Assembly (NCBI RefSeq): GCF_031581025.1 | Contig: NZ_JAVLCA010000006.1 | Reading direction: 5' to 3' (one strand) | Origin: Salibaculum sp031581025 | Lineage (GTDB): Bacteria > Pseudomonadota > Alphaproteobacteria > Rhodobacterales > Rhodobacteraceae | DNA: 64,000 nucleotides | In this document: piece after piece, positions 19,382-29,315 of the stretch | How positions within the stretch are numbered: the first letter of the stretch is position 1 | Layout: every line of letters starts with the position of its first letter | The notes under the pieces: model-generated | Database searches by the model: none | The model's input: only the letters and a program-made list of their open reading frames with translations | Told to the model about the DNA's origin: nothing | Made by a program: the position numbers and the translations under genes

Positions 19382-19395
19382 TTGATCTGCATCAA
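19382..19395. promoter_or_regulatory. FNR-type binding site (perfect consensus)
   Basis: TTGATCTGCATCAA matches the FNR/FnrL consensus TTGAT-N4-ATCAA at all ten defined positions. It lies about 180 bp upstream of the cytochrome oxidase subunit I gene and 74 bp after lipB. In related alphaproteobacteria FNR homologues control respiratory oxidases. The direction of control here is not determinable. Confidence 0.7.
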
Positions 19396-19573
19396 CGCAG
19401 GCCCCTGGGGAATTCGGTAGCTATCCCACAAAATCATGCCGCTGCGCCATTTTAACCCATGCCTTTCCCTGCATGGGTTATTGCCTCGTTGCCTGCTCCG
19501 CTCTAAAACGATGTCCGGAAGGGGGAGTCCCGTGTGACTCGTCCGCTCAGAAGTTTTCGCAGAGGAGAGCCAC

Positions 19574-21247
19574 ATGGCAGACGCCGCCATTCACGGCCAC
19601 GAGCACGAGGACAACCGAGGGTTCTTCACCCGCTGGTTCATGTCCACCAACCACAAGGATATCGGGATCCTGTACCTCTGGGTGGCGGGGATCGCCGGGT
19701 TCATCTCGGTGGCCTTCACCGTCTACATGCGCCTCGAGCTCATGGAGCCCGGCGTGCAATACATGTGCCTCGAAGGTGCCCGCTTGACCGCCGCGGCGGC
19801 CGGGGAATGCACCCCCAATGGACACCTGTGGAACGTCATGATCACCTATCACGGCGTGCTGATGATGTTCTTTGTCGTCATTCCCGCGCTCTTTGGCGGG
19901 TTCGGCAACTACCTGATGCCGCTGCAGATTGGTGCGCCGGACATGGCCTTTCCGCGCCTGAACAACCTGTCCTTCTGGATGTTCGTGGCCGGTGTGTCAC
20001 TCGGCGTCGCGTCGATGCTCGCCCCCGGGGGCAACGGCCAGGCCGGCTCGGGCGTGGGCTGGGTTCTCTACCCGCCGCTCTCGACCAACGAGGCCGGCTT
20101 TTCCATGGATCTCGCGATCTTCGCCGTGCACGTCTCGGGGGCTTCGTCCATCCTGGGCGCGATCAACATCATCACCACCTTCCTGAACATGCGCGCGCCT
20201 GGCATGACGCTGCACAAGGTGCCGCTGTTCGCCTGGTCGATCTTCGTCACCGCCTGGATGATCCTTCTGGCCCTGCCCGTGCTGGCCGGTGCCATCACCA
20301 TGCTGCTGATGGATCGCAATTTCGGCACGACCTTTTTCGATCCGGCCGGCGGCGGCGACCCAGTGCTGTATCAGCACATCCTGTGGTTCTTCGGGCACCC
20401 CGAGGTCTACATCATCATCATCCCCGCCTTCGGGATCATCAGCCACGTGATCGCCACCTTCAGCCGCAAACCGATCTTCGGCTACCTGCCCATGGTCTAC
20501 GCCATGGTCGCCATCGGCGTGCTCGGCTTCGTCGTCTGGGCGCACCACATGTACACCGTTGGCATGTCGCTGACCCAGCAAAGCTACTTCATGCTGGCCA
20601 CCATGGTGATCGCCGTGCCAACCGGGGTGAAGATCTTCAGCTGGATCGCCACGATGTGGGGTGGCTCGATCGACTTCAAGACACCCATGTACTGGGCCTT
20701 CGGCTTTCTGTTCCTGTTCACGGTGGGCGGTGTCACCGGCATCGTGCTGTCCCAGGCCGGCATCGACCGAGCCTACCACGACACCTACTACGTCGTGGCC
20801 CACTTCCATTACGTGATGAGTCTTGGCGCCGTCTACGGCATCTTCGCGGGCATATACTTCTACATGCCCAAGTTCTCGGGCAGGAAATTCCCCGAATGGG
20901 TCGGCAAGACCCACTTCTGGGCGATGTTCATCGGGTCCAACCTGACCTTTTTCCCGCAGCACTTCCTGGGCCGCCAGGGTATGCCGCGCCGCTACATCGA
21001 CTACCCGGAGGCCTTTGCCACCTGGAACTACGTCAGTTCGATCGGCGCCTTCATCGCGTTCGCCTCTTTCGTGTTCTTCATTGTGATGCTGTTCAAGCTG
21101 CTGCTGAGCCCGAAGAATGCGACCGAGAACAACCCCTGGAACGAATGGGCCGATACCCTAGAATGGACCCTGCCCTCGCCGCCGCCCGAACACACCTTCG
21201 AGCAGCTGCCCAAGCAAGAGGACTGGGACAAGGAACACGCCCATTAG
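19574..21247 (+). CDS. ctaD: Cytochrome c oxidase subunit I (aa3-type)
   Basis: Catalytic heme-copper subunit of the terminal oxidase in the inner membrane, 557 residues with twelve helices. It carries HPEVYI (CuB His at about 275, cross-linked Tyr at about 279), the HHMYTVG CuB pair and HFHYVMSLG heme ligands near 400. The Glu of HPEVYI is the E-proton pathway residue of the type A1 enzymes. The ATG follows AGAGGAGAG. It stands alone, with no subunit II or III gene nearby, which is normal for ctaD in Rhodobacteraceae. Confidence 0.97.
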   Translation: MADAAIHGHEHEDNRGFFTRWFMSTNHKDIGILYLWVAGIAGFISVAFTVYMRLELMEPGVQYMCLEGARLTAAAAGECTPNGHLWNVMITYHGVLMMFFVVIPALFGGFGNYLMPLQIGAPDMAFPRLNNLSFWMFVAGVSLGVASMLAPGGNGQAGSGVGWVLYPPLSTNEAGFSMDLAIFAVHVSGASSILGAINIITTFLNMRAPGMTLHKVPLFAWSIFVTAWMILLALPVLAGAITMLLMDRNFGTTFFDPAGGGDPVLYQHILWFFGHPEVYIIIIPAFGIISHVIATFSRKPIFGYLPMVYAMVAIGVLGFVVWAHHMYTVGMSLTQQSYFMLATMVIAVPTGVKIFSWIATMWGGSIDFKTPMYWAFGFLFLFTVGGVTGIVLSQAGIDRAYHDTYYVVAHFHYVMSLGAVYGIFAGIYFYMPKFSGRKFPEWVGKTHFWAMFIGSNLTFFPQHFLGRQGMPRRYIDYPEAFATWNYVSSIGAFIAFASFVFFIVMLFKLLLSPKNATENNPWNEWADTLEWTLPSPPPEHTFEQLPKQEDWDKEHAH

Positions 21248-21270
21248 GGGCCGCATCCGACACGCTTCGA

Positions 21271-21300
21271 GGGGCCCCGGGATTTCCGGGGCCCTTTTCT
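21271..21300 (+). terminator. Intrinsic terminator after ctaD
   Basis: A 9-bp GC stem (GGGCCCCGG/CCGGGGCCC) with a 5-nt loop is followed by TTTTCTTT, 25 bp after the oxidase stop. Confidence 0.85.
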
Positions 21301-21360
21301 TTCGGGCCGCCCGGCTTAACTGATCCACGACTGACCCAGAACGAACCCGGACCTTCGGTC

Positions 21361-21921
21361 ATGCCCTACGAATGGACCACGCCAGACAGCCGCCCCCCGC
21401 GCCCGGGCAGCCCAAGGGCCGAGCTGCACCTTTGGCCCTATCGCTCGCTGCTGCGGCGGGACTTCGTGATCTTCATATCCCTGACAGCCGCCCTGGTGCT
21501 GGTGCCCCTGCTGACGGTGATCGGCTCGCCCGTGCTCTGGGGGCTACTGCCCTTCATCCTGCTTATGCTGGGCGGGCTCTGGGCGGGGCTGTCGCGGTCC
21601 TATCGCGATGGCGAGATCCTCGAGGAACTGCGCCTCTGGCCCGACCGCATGGAGCTGGACCGTCACGACCGCAAGGGCGGGCACCGCAACTGGGCGGCCA
21701 ACCCTTACTGGGTGCAGGTCAACATGCGACAGGACGGCCCCGTGCCGAACTACGTTACCCTCAAGGGTGCGGGCCGCGAGGTTGAAGTGGGCGCCTTCCT
21801 GTCCGAGGACGAACGCGCGGCACTATTCGACGACTTGCAGGGGCGGCTGGCACGGCTATCGACCATGACGCGGTCGCCCGGGGCTTCAGATCCGGGGACG
21901 TCTAGCCCAGCCGATCCTTGA
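21361..21921 (+). CDS. DUF2244 family membrane protein
   Basis: A 186-residue protein with two adjacent transmembrane helices (about 37-75) after a short N-terminus with the typical LxLWPYRSL segment. The C-terminal domain contains LRLWPDRMELDR and WAANPYWVQV, the pattern I know from DUF2244 proteins. These are often found beside cytochrome oxidase genes in alphaproteobacteria. The function is unknown. Its 3' end overlaps the convergent yqeY-like gene by 20 bp. Confidence 0.8.
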   Translation: MPYEWTTPDSRPPRPGSPRAELHLWPYRSLLRRDFVIFISLTAALVLVPLLTVIGSPVLWGLLPFILLMLGGLWAGLSRSYRDGEILEELRLWPDRMELDRHDRKGGHRNWAANPYWVQVNMRQDGPVPNYVTLKGAGREVEVGAFLSEDERAALFDDLQGRLARLSTMTRSPGASDPGTSSPADP

Positions 21922-22360
21922 CCATGGGGCCAACCTTGCCGAAATCCATCCGGCCGGCGTATTTCGACTTGAGCTGGCCCATGACCTTGCCCATGTCGCG
22001 CAGGCTTTCGGCCCCGACCTCGGCGATGGCCGCGTCCACGGCTCGCGCGACCGCGGCCTCGTCCATCTGCTTGGGCAGGAATTCCTCGATCACGGTGATT
22101 TCTGCGCGCTCCTTGTCGGCCAGTTCCAGCCGACCGCCCTCTTCATAGGCGCGGGCGCTTTCCTGGCGTTGCTTCACCATCTTGCCGAGGATCGACATGA
22201 TTTCCGCATCGCTGACGCCGGCCTCGGCCCCGTCGCCGCGCAGCGCAATGTCGCGGTCCTTGATCGCCGCATTGATCAGGCGCAGCGTCGCCAAGCGATC
22301 GCTGTCCTTGGCCCTCATCGCCTCCTTGAGGGCGGTGTTGAGGCGCGTGCGCAAATCCAT
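21902..22360 (-). CDS. GatB/YqeY domain-containing protein
   Basis: A 152-residue protein that aligns with the YqeY family: MDLRTRLNTALKEAMRAKD at the start, then RQESARAYEEGGR and EEFLPKQM, then the MGKVMGQLKSKYAGRMD signature. The start at 22360 gives the family-typical length, and the upstream in-frame ATG at 22399 is rejected. The domain resembles the tRNA-binding tail of the amidotransferase GatB. A role in tRNA-related metabolism is inferred only. It is divergent from carA. Confidence 0.92.
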   Translation of the reverse strand: MDLRTRLNTALKEAMRAKDSDRLATLRLINAAIKDRDIALRGDGAEAGVSDAEIMSILGKMVKQRQESARAYEEGGRLELADKERAEITVIEEFLPKQMDEAAVARAVDAAIAEVGAESLRDMGKVMGQLKSKYAGRMDFGKVGPMVKDRLG

Positions 22361-22546
22361 CGGTGTGATCCCCGGTTCCAGCCATGCCTTGCGGCACAAG
22401 CCAGCACTCTACCGCACCTGCGGCGGGCGTCACAAGCCCGCGATTAGCCCGGTCGCGCGGACGCGGCTTGCACGGCTTGAGCGGCTTGACCCGCCCGAGC
22501 CCCGGCCCTAAACCCCGGTCAGTTCGCCACAGGGGAGTCGCGCAGC

Positions 22547-23707
<1,161 letters not shown>

Positions 23708-23756
23708 GGGCTGTGCCGGCTGTCATGACTTATTCAGCCCTACAACCTATGGTTTA

Positions 23757-23772
23757 TTAATCGCCCGTTAAC
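23757..23772. promoter_or_regulatory. CtrA-type binding site
   Basis: TTAA, 7 bp, TTAAC matches the CtrA consensus TTAA-N7-TTAAC exactly, about 55 bp upstream of the glycosyltransferase. A further GGTTAAC half-site lies at 23808. CtrA is a known regulator of motility and surface traits in Rhodobacteraceae. Confidence 0.6.
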
Positions 23773-23822
23773 CAAAGTTATCCCAGCGTTATCCACGGGA
23801 TTGACTGGTTAACGGGACGGGC

Positions 23823-25676
23823 ATGATGCGTACACTCAGGCAAAGACCGGCCGGGCGCAGCTTGCCCACGCCGGACAGCGCGGCCGAGGTTCTGGATCTC
23901 AAGGGGCTTGACCACGCCGCGCGCGCGGCGGCGCTGGCACGGCATCGCCGCGCGCGGGCCGCCTCGGCCCGCAGGCTGCAAGCGGTCGACACCGCACATA
24001 TGACGGCCGATCCCCGGTTGGTCCGCGCCCTGGGCGCGCGTTTTTGCCTGGCGCGCCGGCTGCTTCCCCTGCGCCACCTTGCCGGCACGCTGGTCCTGCT
24101 GGCCGACACTGCCGGGGCCACACCCCCACCCAACCCTACCGATCTGCCCGGGTTCGAGGACTGCATCCTGCGCCTCGTGCCCTGCCCGCCCGACCAGTTG
24201 GACGCGCATCTCGCCCGGGCCTGCCCCGCCGCCCTGCAGGACATGGCCGAACGCCGGACACCGCTGCAGGACAGCTGTCGAGGCTGGCGCGTGGGCCGCG
24301 CGCGCGCTTTCGGGGCGGCCACCCTTCTGGGCGCACTGGGCGGCCTGCTGGCCTGGCCCGCCGCGGGCTTTGCCCTGATCCTAGGTTGGGGCGTACTCAC
24401 CCTGCTTATCATGACCGTGCTCAAACTCGCCGCCACGATCATTTTCCTGCGCCACCCGCCCCAGAGCCCCTCGCCGCGCTCGCTGAGCGGCAAGGACCTG
24501 CCCACGGTTTCCGTCCTGGTGCCACTTTTCAACGAACGCGACATCGCCACCGCGCTGATCACACGGCTGATGCGACTGGACTATCCCGCAACGAGGCTCG
24601 ACATCTGCCTTGTTGTCGAGCGCGATGACAAGCTGACCCGCGCAACCGTCGCGGCCACCGATCTGCCACCTCACATGCGGGTGATCGAGGTGCCGCCGGG
24701 CACGCTGCAGACCAAGCCGCGGGCGCTGAACTACGCCCTGGCCTTCGCCCGCGGCAGCATCATCGGGGTGTACGACGCCGAGGACGCCCCCCACCCCGAC
24801 CAGATCAACATGGTGGCCAGCCGCTTCGCCACCAGCGATGGACGCGTCGCCTGTCTGCAGGGGCGGCTGGACTACTACAACAGTCACACCAACTGGCTGG
24901 CGCGGTGTTTCACCATCGAATACGCCACCTGGTTCCGCATCGTTCTGCCCGGACTGCAAAAACTTGGCCTGGCGGTTCCTCTGGGGGGCACGACTCTGTT
25001 TTTCCGCCGCGATGTCCTCGAAAGCCTCGGCGGATGGGACGCCCACAACGTGACCGAGGACGCGGACCTGGGGATTCGCCTCGCCCGGCATGGCTACCGC
25101 ACGGAAATGCTGGAAACCGTCACCGAGGAAGAGGCCAATGCCCGCGCCTGGCCCTGGGTCAAGCAGCGCTCGCGCTGGCTCAAGGGGTACGCGCTGACAT
25201 GGGCGGTGCACATGCGCAGCCCCCTTCGGCTCTGGCGCAACCTCGGACCGCACGCCTTTTTCGGGGTGCAACTGCTGTTCCTGGGCACGCTCAGCCAGTT
25301 CGTGCTGATGCCCGCGCTCTGGTCGCTCTGGCTGATCGCGCTGGGGCTGCCGCATCCGCTGTCCGGCGTGGTGACCGGGCCGGTGGCGCTGGGGCTTGCC
25401 CTGCTTTTCCTCACGTCAGAGGTCATCGGCGCGGGGATCGCCGCGCTGGCGGTGCGCGACGCAGGCAAGCCCGAGCTGATGAAATGGGCGCCATCGCTGC
25501 ATGTCTATTTCCCGCTCGCCGCCCTCGCCGCTTACAAGGGCCTGCTGGAACTGGCCAGCCGGCCATTCTACTGGGACAAGACCGCCCATGGCATCTACGA
25601 CCCCGGTCCGCGCCGGGCCGAGGCGGCGCTTAACGCAGCGCGTCGTCGGCCTCGGCATCGAGGCGCAACCGGATGA
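23823..25676 (+). CDS. Membrane glycosyltransferase family 2 with an extra N-terminal domain
   Basis: Predicted processive or polysaccharide-type GT2 of 617 residues. The soluble N-terminal region (about 60-150) resembles a GspE/MshEN-type N-terminal domain (LARRLLPLRHLAGTLVLLAD). Two helices (about 165-212) follow, then the GT2 core with VPLFNERD, the divalent-metal motif YDAEDAP, TEDADLGIRLARHGY and the QxxRW motif KQRSRWLKG. Three or four C-terminal helices finish it. This architecture suggests exopolysaccharide synthesis at the inner membrane, possibly with nucleotide control through the N-domain (inference). A CtrA-type site precedes it. Its 3' end overlaps the convergent GntR gene by 47 bp. 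Confidence 0.85.
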   Translation: MMRTLRQRPAGRSLPTPDSAAEVLDLKGLDHAARAAALARHRRARAASARRLQAVDTAHMTADPRLVRALGARFCLARRLLPLRHLAGTLVLLADTAGATPPPNPTDLPGFEDCILRLVPCPPDQLDAHLARACPAALQDMAERRTPLQDSCRGWRVGRARAFGAATLLGALGGLLAWPAAGFALILGWGVLTLLIMTVLKLAATIIFLRHPPQSPSPRSLSGKDLPTVSVLVPLFNERDIATALITRLMRLDYPATRLDICLVVERDDKLTRATVAATDLPPHMRVIEVPPGTLQTKPRALNYALAFARGSIIGVYDAEDAPHPDQINMVASRFATSDGRVACLQGRLDYYNSHTNWLARCFTIEYATWFRIVLPGLQKLGLAVPLGGTTLFFRRDVLESLGGWDAHNVTEDADLGIRLARHGYRTEMLETVTEEEANARAWPWVKQRSRWLKGYALTWAVHMRSPLRLWRNLGPHAFFGVQLLFLGTLSQFVLMPALWSLWLIALGLPHPLSGVVTGPVALGLALLFLTSEVIGAGIAALAVRDAGKPELMKWAPSLHVYFPLAALAAYKGLLELASRPFYWDKTAHGIYDPGPRRAEAALNAARRRPRHRGATG

Positions 25677-26283
25677 CGAAGGCCTGGCTGATGTGCTCGC
25701 GCAGGGCGGCATCAGCGGCATCGCCGTCGCCCTGCTCGATGGCGCGCACGATGCGCCCGTGCTCTTCGAGGGTGTCCACCGTGCGCCCCTCGGCGGCGAT
25801 CGAGGTCGAGGCCAGCAACGCCATGGACCGATGCACGAGGTCAAGCTGCTGCACCAGATAGCGGTTGTGGCTGGCCAGATGGATCTGCTTGTGAAACCGG
25901 CGGTTGGCGCGGGCCATGGCCTCGGGGTCGTGCTGCAGCTTGCGGTCGGCCTCCAGCATGTCGCGCAGCACGCGCTTTTCCTCGGGCGTCGCGTGGCGCG
26001 CGGCCAGCCGCGCCGCCAACCCTTCGAGTTCGCCACGCACGACGTAAAGCTCGCTGAGCTGCGAATGATCCAAGGAGGCCACGATCAGCGACCGGCCGTC
26101 GCGGGTCAGCAGGCTCTGGGTTTCCAGCCGTTGCAGGGCCTCGCGGATGGGCGTGCGCGAGACACCGAACCTGTCGGCCAGCTCGCTTTCCACAAGTCGG
26201 CTTCCGGGTTTGTAGACGCCGGTATCAATAGCCTCGAGGATCAGTTGATAGGCGTCCTTTTGTGGCGTTTTCAGCTCGACCAT
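25630..26283 (-). CDS. GntR family transcriptional regulator (FadR/FCD subfamily)
   Basis: A DNA-binding regulator of 217 residues. The N-terminal winged helix carries the GntR signature LVESELADRFGVSRTPIREAL, and the C-terminal all-helical FCD domain (from about 90) has metal-binding-type His residues (FHKQIH, HRSM, REH). The start at 26283 is chosen over 26325 because it gives the usual short lead before the winged helix. No metabolic operon is adjacent, so the effector and targets are unknown. Confidence 0.9.
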   Translation of the reverse strand: MVELKTPQKDAYQLILEAIDTGVYKPGSRLVESELADRFGVSRTPIREALQRLETQSLLTRDGRSLIVASLDHSQLSELYVVRGELEGLAARLAARHATPEEKRVLRDMLEADRKLQHDPEAMARANRRFHKQIHLASHNRYLVQQLDLVHRSMALLASTSIAAEGRTVDTLEEHGRIVRAIEQGDGDAADAALREHISQAFVIRLRLDAEADDALR

Positions 26284-26384
26284 GGCGGATTCCCTTCGCG
26301 TTTTGCAGACCGTATCCCGTTGCACCCGATTGTATCAAGCCGGACGGATTGCCGCCCCAACGATTCCGGACTAGATAACACGGC

Positions 26385-27029
26385 ATGGTCAAAGCTGCAT
26401 TTTCTCATGTCCGCGCCTGGGTCTTCGACCTGGACAATACCCTCTACCCGCCCGAAACGGGGCTTTTCGCCCAGATCGAGCCGCGCATGACCGCCTATGT
26501 CGCCCGCGCCGCCGGGGTGGACCTGGACGAGGCCGACCGGCTGCGCGATCTCTACTGGCGGCAGTACGGCACCACGTTGGCCGGTCTCATGGCCGAACAC
26601 GATGTGGACCCGGCCCCCTACCTCGACGAGGTGCACCAGATCGACTTTACCGTGCTTGATCCCGCGCCCCAGCTGGCCCGCGCCATCGCCGCGCTGCCGG
26701 GGCGCAGGATCGTCTATACCAATGGCTGCGAACCCTACGCGCGCAACGTGCTGGCCGCGCGCGGCCTGACGGAAGTGTTCGACGCGGTCTATGGCGTCGA
26801 ACACGCGGGCTTCCGCCCCAAGCCGGAACAGGCGGCCTTCGAGGCGGTCTTTGCCCTGGACGACCTGCCCGCCGATCGCGGCGCGATGTTCGAGGACGAC
26901 ACCCGCAACCTGGCCGCGCCGCACGCCATGGGCATGCGGACGGTCCACGTCGCGCCGCAGCCGGCGCATCACGATCATATCCATCATCACACCGACGACC
27001 TCGCGGCCTTCTTGTCGCAGCTGGCCTGA
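26385..27029 (+). CDS. HAD-family pyrimidine 5'-nucleotidase-like hydrolase
   Basis: A 214-residue haloacid-dehalogenase hydrolase. The DxDNTLYP motif (FDLDNTLYPP) is typical of the yeast Sdt1/PPase-like subgroup, with motif II in VYTNG, the lysine in RPKPEQ and motif IV in MFEDDTRNL. Proteins of this subgroup dephosphorylate pyrimidine nucleotides or pyridoxal phosphate-like compounds. A histidine cluster near the C-terminus (HHDHIHHHTDD) is a local peculiarity, possibly metal-binding by chance. Confidence 0.88.
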   Translation: MVKAAFSHVRAWVFDLDNTLYPPETGLFAQIEPRMTAYVARAAGVDLDEADRLRDLYWRQYGTTLAGLMAEHDVDPAPYLDEVHQIDFTVLDPAPQLARAIAALPGRRIVYTNGCEPYARNVLAARGLTEVFDAVYGVEHAGFRPKPEQAAFEAVFALDDLPADRGAMFEDDTRNLAAPHAMGMRTVHVAPQPAHHDHIHHHTDDLAAFLSQLA

Positions 27030-27070
27030 GAGTGCTTTCCCCGGACTGCGGCCGCGCCTATGTCTGGGGC

Positions 27071-28267
27071 ATGGAACAGGTCGACATCTTCATATCGGGT
27101 GGCGGGGTGGCCGGGCTGGCTGCCGCCGCCGCCTTTGGCAGCGCCGGGTTTTCCGTGGTCATTGCAGACCCCGCCCCGCCGATCACCGAGGCTGCGGCAG
27201 AGGGGGCCGACCTGCGCACCACTGCCTTCCTGCAACCCGCACGCGCCCTTCTGGACCGGGCCGGTGTCTGGGACAGGTTGCTGCCCCATGCCGCCCCCTT
27301 GCAGATCATGCGCATCGTGGATGCCGGCGGCGCGGAACCCGAGCCCCGCGTGACCCGCGATTTCGATGCCGCCGACATTTCCGAGGCACCCTTCGGATGG
27401 AACTTTTCCAACTGGTTGCTGCGCCGAGAGCTGGTCGCGCGCCTTTCGGACGTGCACAATGTCGATTTCCGCCCGGGTATCGGGTTCAAGTCCATGCTGA
27501 CGCGCGAGGCCGAGGCGCTGGTGACGCTCTCCGATGACAGCCGGCTGCGCGCGCGGATGGTGATCGGCGCGGATGGCCGCGGCTCGCCCGTCCGGCAGGC
27601 CGTCGGGATCGAGGCGACGACGACCCGCTATGGCCAGAAGGCCGTGGTCTTCGCCGTCACCCACCCGGAACCCCATGACAACGTCTCGACCGAGGTACAC
27701 CGCACCGGCGGGCCCTTCACGCTGGTTCCCCTGCCCGATCATGACGGCAAGCCCTGTTCGGCGGTCGTCTGGATGGACACCGGCCCCGAATGCCTGCGCC
27801 GGATGACCCTGTCCGCGGCCGGCTTCGAGGCCGAGGCGACCGAGCGCTCCGCCGGGGTGAGCGGGCCGTTGAAACTGGCCGGGCGTCGCATGGTCTGGCC
27901 GATCATCAGCCAGCTGGCCGCGCGCATGCAGGCCGAGCGCACTGCACTGGTGGCCGAGGCCGCCCATGTGGTGCCCCCCATCGGCGCGCAGGGGCTGAAC
28001 ATGTCGCTGGCCGATCTGACCTGCCTGCTGGACCTTGCGGAGCAGCACCCCGACCGGCTGGGCGATGCCCGGATGCTTGCCGATTATCACCGCCGCCGCC
28101 ACCCCGAGGTTCTGCTGCGAGTGCGCGGCGTGGATGCGCTCAACCGCGCCTCGATGGCCGGCAGCCCAATCCTGCGCGACCTGCGCGCCAAGGGGGTCGA
28201 GACGCTTTACGGCATCGCGCCGCTGCGCAAGTCGCTGATGCAGCTGGGGCTGGGCGCGCGGGGCTGA
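27071..28267 (+). CDS. FAD-dependent ubiquinone biosynthesis hydroxylase (UbiH/UbiF/COQ6 type)
   Basis: Flavin monooxygenase of 398 residues that hydroxylates the ubiquinone ring. The dinucleotide motif is GGGVAGL (near residue 10), the central motif is GADGRGSPVRQ, and the FAD-ribose motif AHVVPPIGAQGLNMSLAD is the UbiH/Coq6 hallmark. The ATG at 27071 is preferred to 27032 because it sits just before the FAD fold. Which ring position it acts on cannot be assigned. It ends in a long palindrome shared with the convergent gene. Confidence 0.92.
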   Translation: MEQVDIFISGGGVAGLAAAAAFGSAGFSVVIADPAPPITEAAAEGADLRTTAFLQPARALLDRAGVWDRLLPHAAPLQIMRIVDAGGAEPEPRVTRDFDAADISEAPFGWNFSNWLLRRELVARLSDVHNVDFRPGIGFKSMLTREAEALVTLSDDSRLRARMVIGADGRGSPVRQAVGIEATTTRYGQKAVVFAVTHPEPHDNVSTEVHRTGGPFTLVPLPDHDGKPCSAVVWMDTGPECLRRMTLSAAGFEAEATERSAGVSGPLKLAGRRMVWPIISQLAARMQAERTALVAEAAHVVPPIGAQGLNMSLADLTCLLDLAEQHPDRLGDARMLADYHRRRHPEVLLRVRGVDALNRASMAGSPILRDLRAKGVETLYGIAPLRKSLMQLGLGARG

Positions 28268-28304
28268 CGCGGCCCAAAATTCTGGAATTTTGGGCCGCGT
28301 CAGC
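28263..28304. terminator. 42-bp perfect palindrome over two stop codons, likely bidirectional terminator
   Basis: Two perfect 20-bp arms around a 2-bp centre, with GC-rich outer parts (GCTGACGCGGCCC) and an AT-rich core. It contains the TGA of the UbiH-type gene (28265-28267) and the TGA of the convergent SDR gene (28300-28302), so each transcript ends within one arm. No canonical T-run lies outside the stem. The stem itself holds TTTT on its descending arm. Confidence 0.7.
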
Positions 28305-29181
28305 CGATCCTGTCACGCCAGCCATGTTGCGGCTTGAACCCGACCATCCGTTTCGCCTTGGCGTTGGAATAGAAGGTATCGAAGGCGCCCATCTCGCCCT
28401 TGACCGGCACGCCCTTGTAGAATTCCTCGATCACCTGGGAGCTGGGGATGCCGACCGAGGTGTCGTCATTGGCCACGTTGAAGACCTCGTAGCCCAGCCC
28501 GTCGGTCCGCAGGCAGCAGTCCACCATATGACCCAGATCGCGCGCGTCGATATAGGCGAAGATGTTGCGCCGCCGCAGCGCCGGGCGTTCGACGAAATCT
28601 GGAAACATTTCCTCGTATTCATGGGGTTCGATCACGTTGTTGATCCGCAGCCCGTAGATGTCCGCGCCCGATCGAGCCTGGAACGACCGCGCCGTGGCCT
28701 CGTTGCAGACCTTGGACATGGCATAGCTGTCATGGGGCACCGTGGGGTGATCTTCGTCCACGGGCACGTAGTCGGGCTTGAGCTCTCCGGCGGCGAAGCA
28801 GACGGCGTAGGTGGTCTCGGAACTGGCGAAGATGACCTTGGGAATGCCGAGCTTCACCGCCGCCTCGATCACGTTGTAGGTCGCCAGGGTGTTCTGACGG
28901 AAACACTCGCCGTCCGAGCCGATGAGGATGCGCGGGACGGCGGCGAAATGCACCACCGCGTCATAGGGTTGCGGCGGCCTGTCCAGCTCGTCCAGACCCG
29001 CCCATTGGGTCATCGCCCCCATGACCTGGCCACTGTCGCACAGGTCGATCAGCAACTCGTTGGTGTCGGGCAGGCCACTGGGCACCCGGTCGATATTGAC
29101 AACCTCGTGACCCGCCTGTTGCAGGACCGGGATCGCATGGCGCCCCGCCTTGCCGCTGCCGCCGGTGAAGAAAACACGCAT
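28300..29181 (-). CDS. NAD(P)-dependent epimerase/dehydratase (extended SDR)
   Basis: A 293-residue Rossmann-fold enzyme with the extended SDR cofactor motif TGGSGKAGRH at 6-15, ASSETTYA and the catalytic YxxxK in SYAMSK. Such proteins act on nucleotide sugars or related ketones. A RINNVIEPHEYE segment and the lack of sugar genes nearby leave the substrate open. It is divergent from parE. Confidence 0.85.
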   Translation of the reverse strand: MRVFFTGGSGKAGRHAIPVLQQAGHEVVNIDRVPSGLPDTNELLIDLCDSGQVMGAMTQWAGLDELDRPPQPYDAVVHFAAVPRILIGSDGECFRQNTLATYNVIEAAVKLGIPKVIFASSETTYAVCFAAGELKPDYVPVDEDHPTVPHDSYAMSKVCNEATARSFQARSGADIYGLRINNVIEPHEYEEMFPDFVERPALRRRNIFAYIDARDLGHMVDCCLRTDGLGYEVFNVANDDTSVGIPSSQVIEEFYKGVPVKGEMGAFDTFYSNAKAKRMVGFKPQHGWRDRIG

Positions 29182-29315
29182 GTCGATCCTCCTTGATGCC
29201 GCGCCAGCCTACGCACCTCGCAACCGGCTGCAAGGGGGATCGCGCCCATGAACCGATTGCCCCGGAACAGGGATTGCGCCACACTGCGTGCCAATCAACA
29301 GGCAGAGCAGCAACC

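Noticed and set aside
23776..23798. Two TTATCC-type sequences (one TTATCCACG) considered as DnaA boxes and a possible replication origin.
   Set aside because: Only one close match, no cluster, no AT-rich unwinding element and no origin-linked genes. The CtrA-type site is the more convincing signal.
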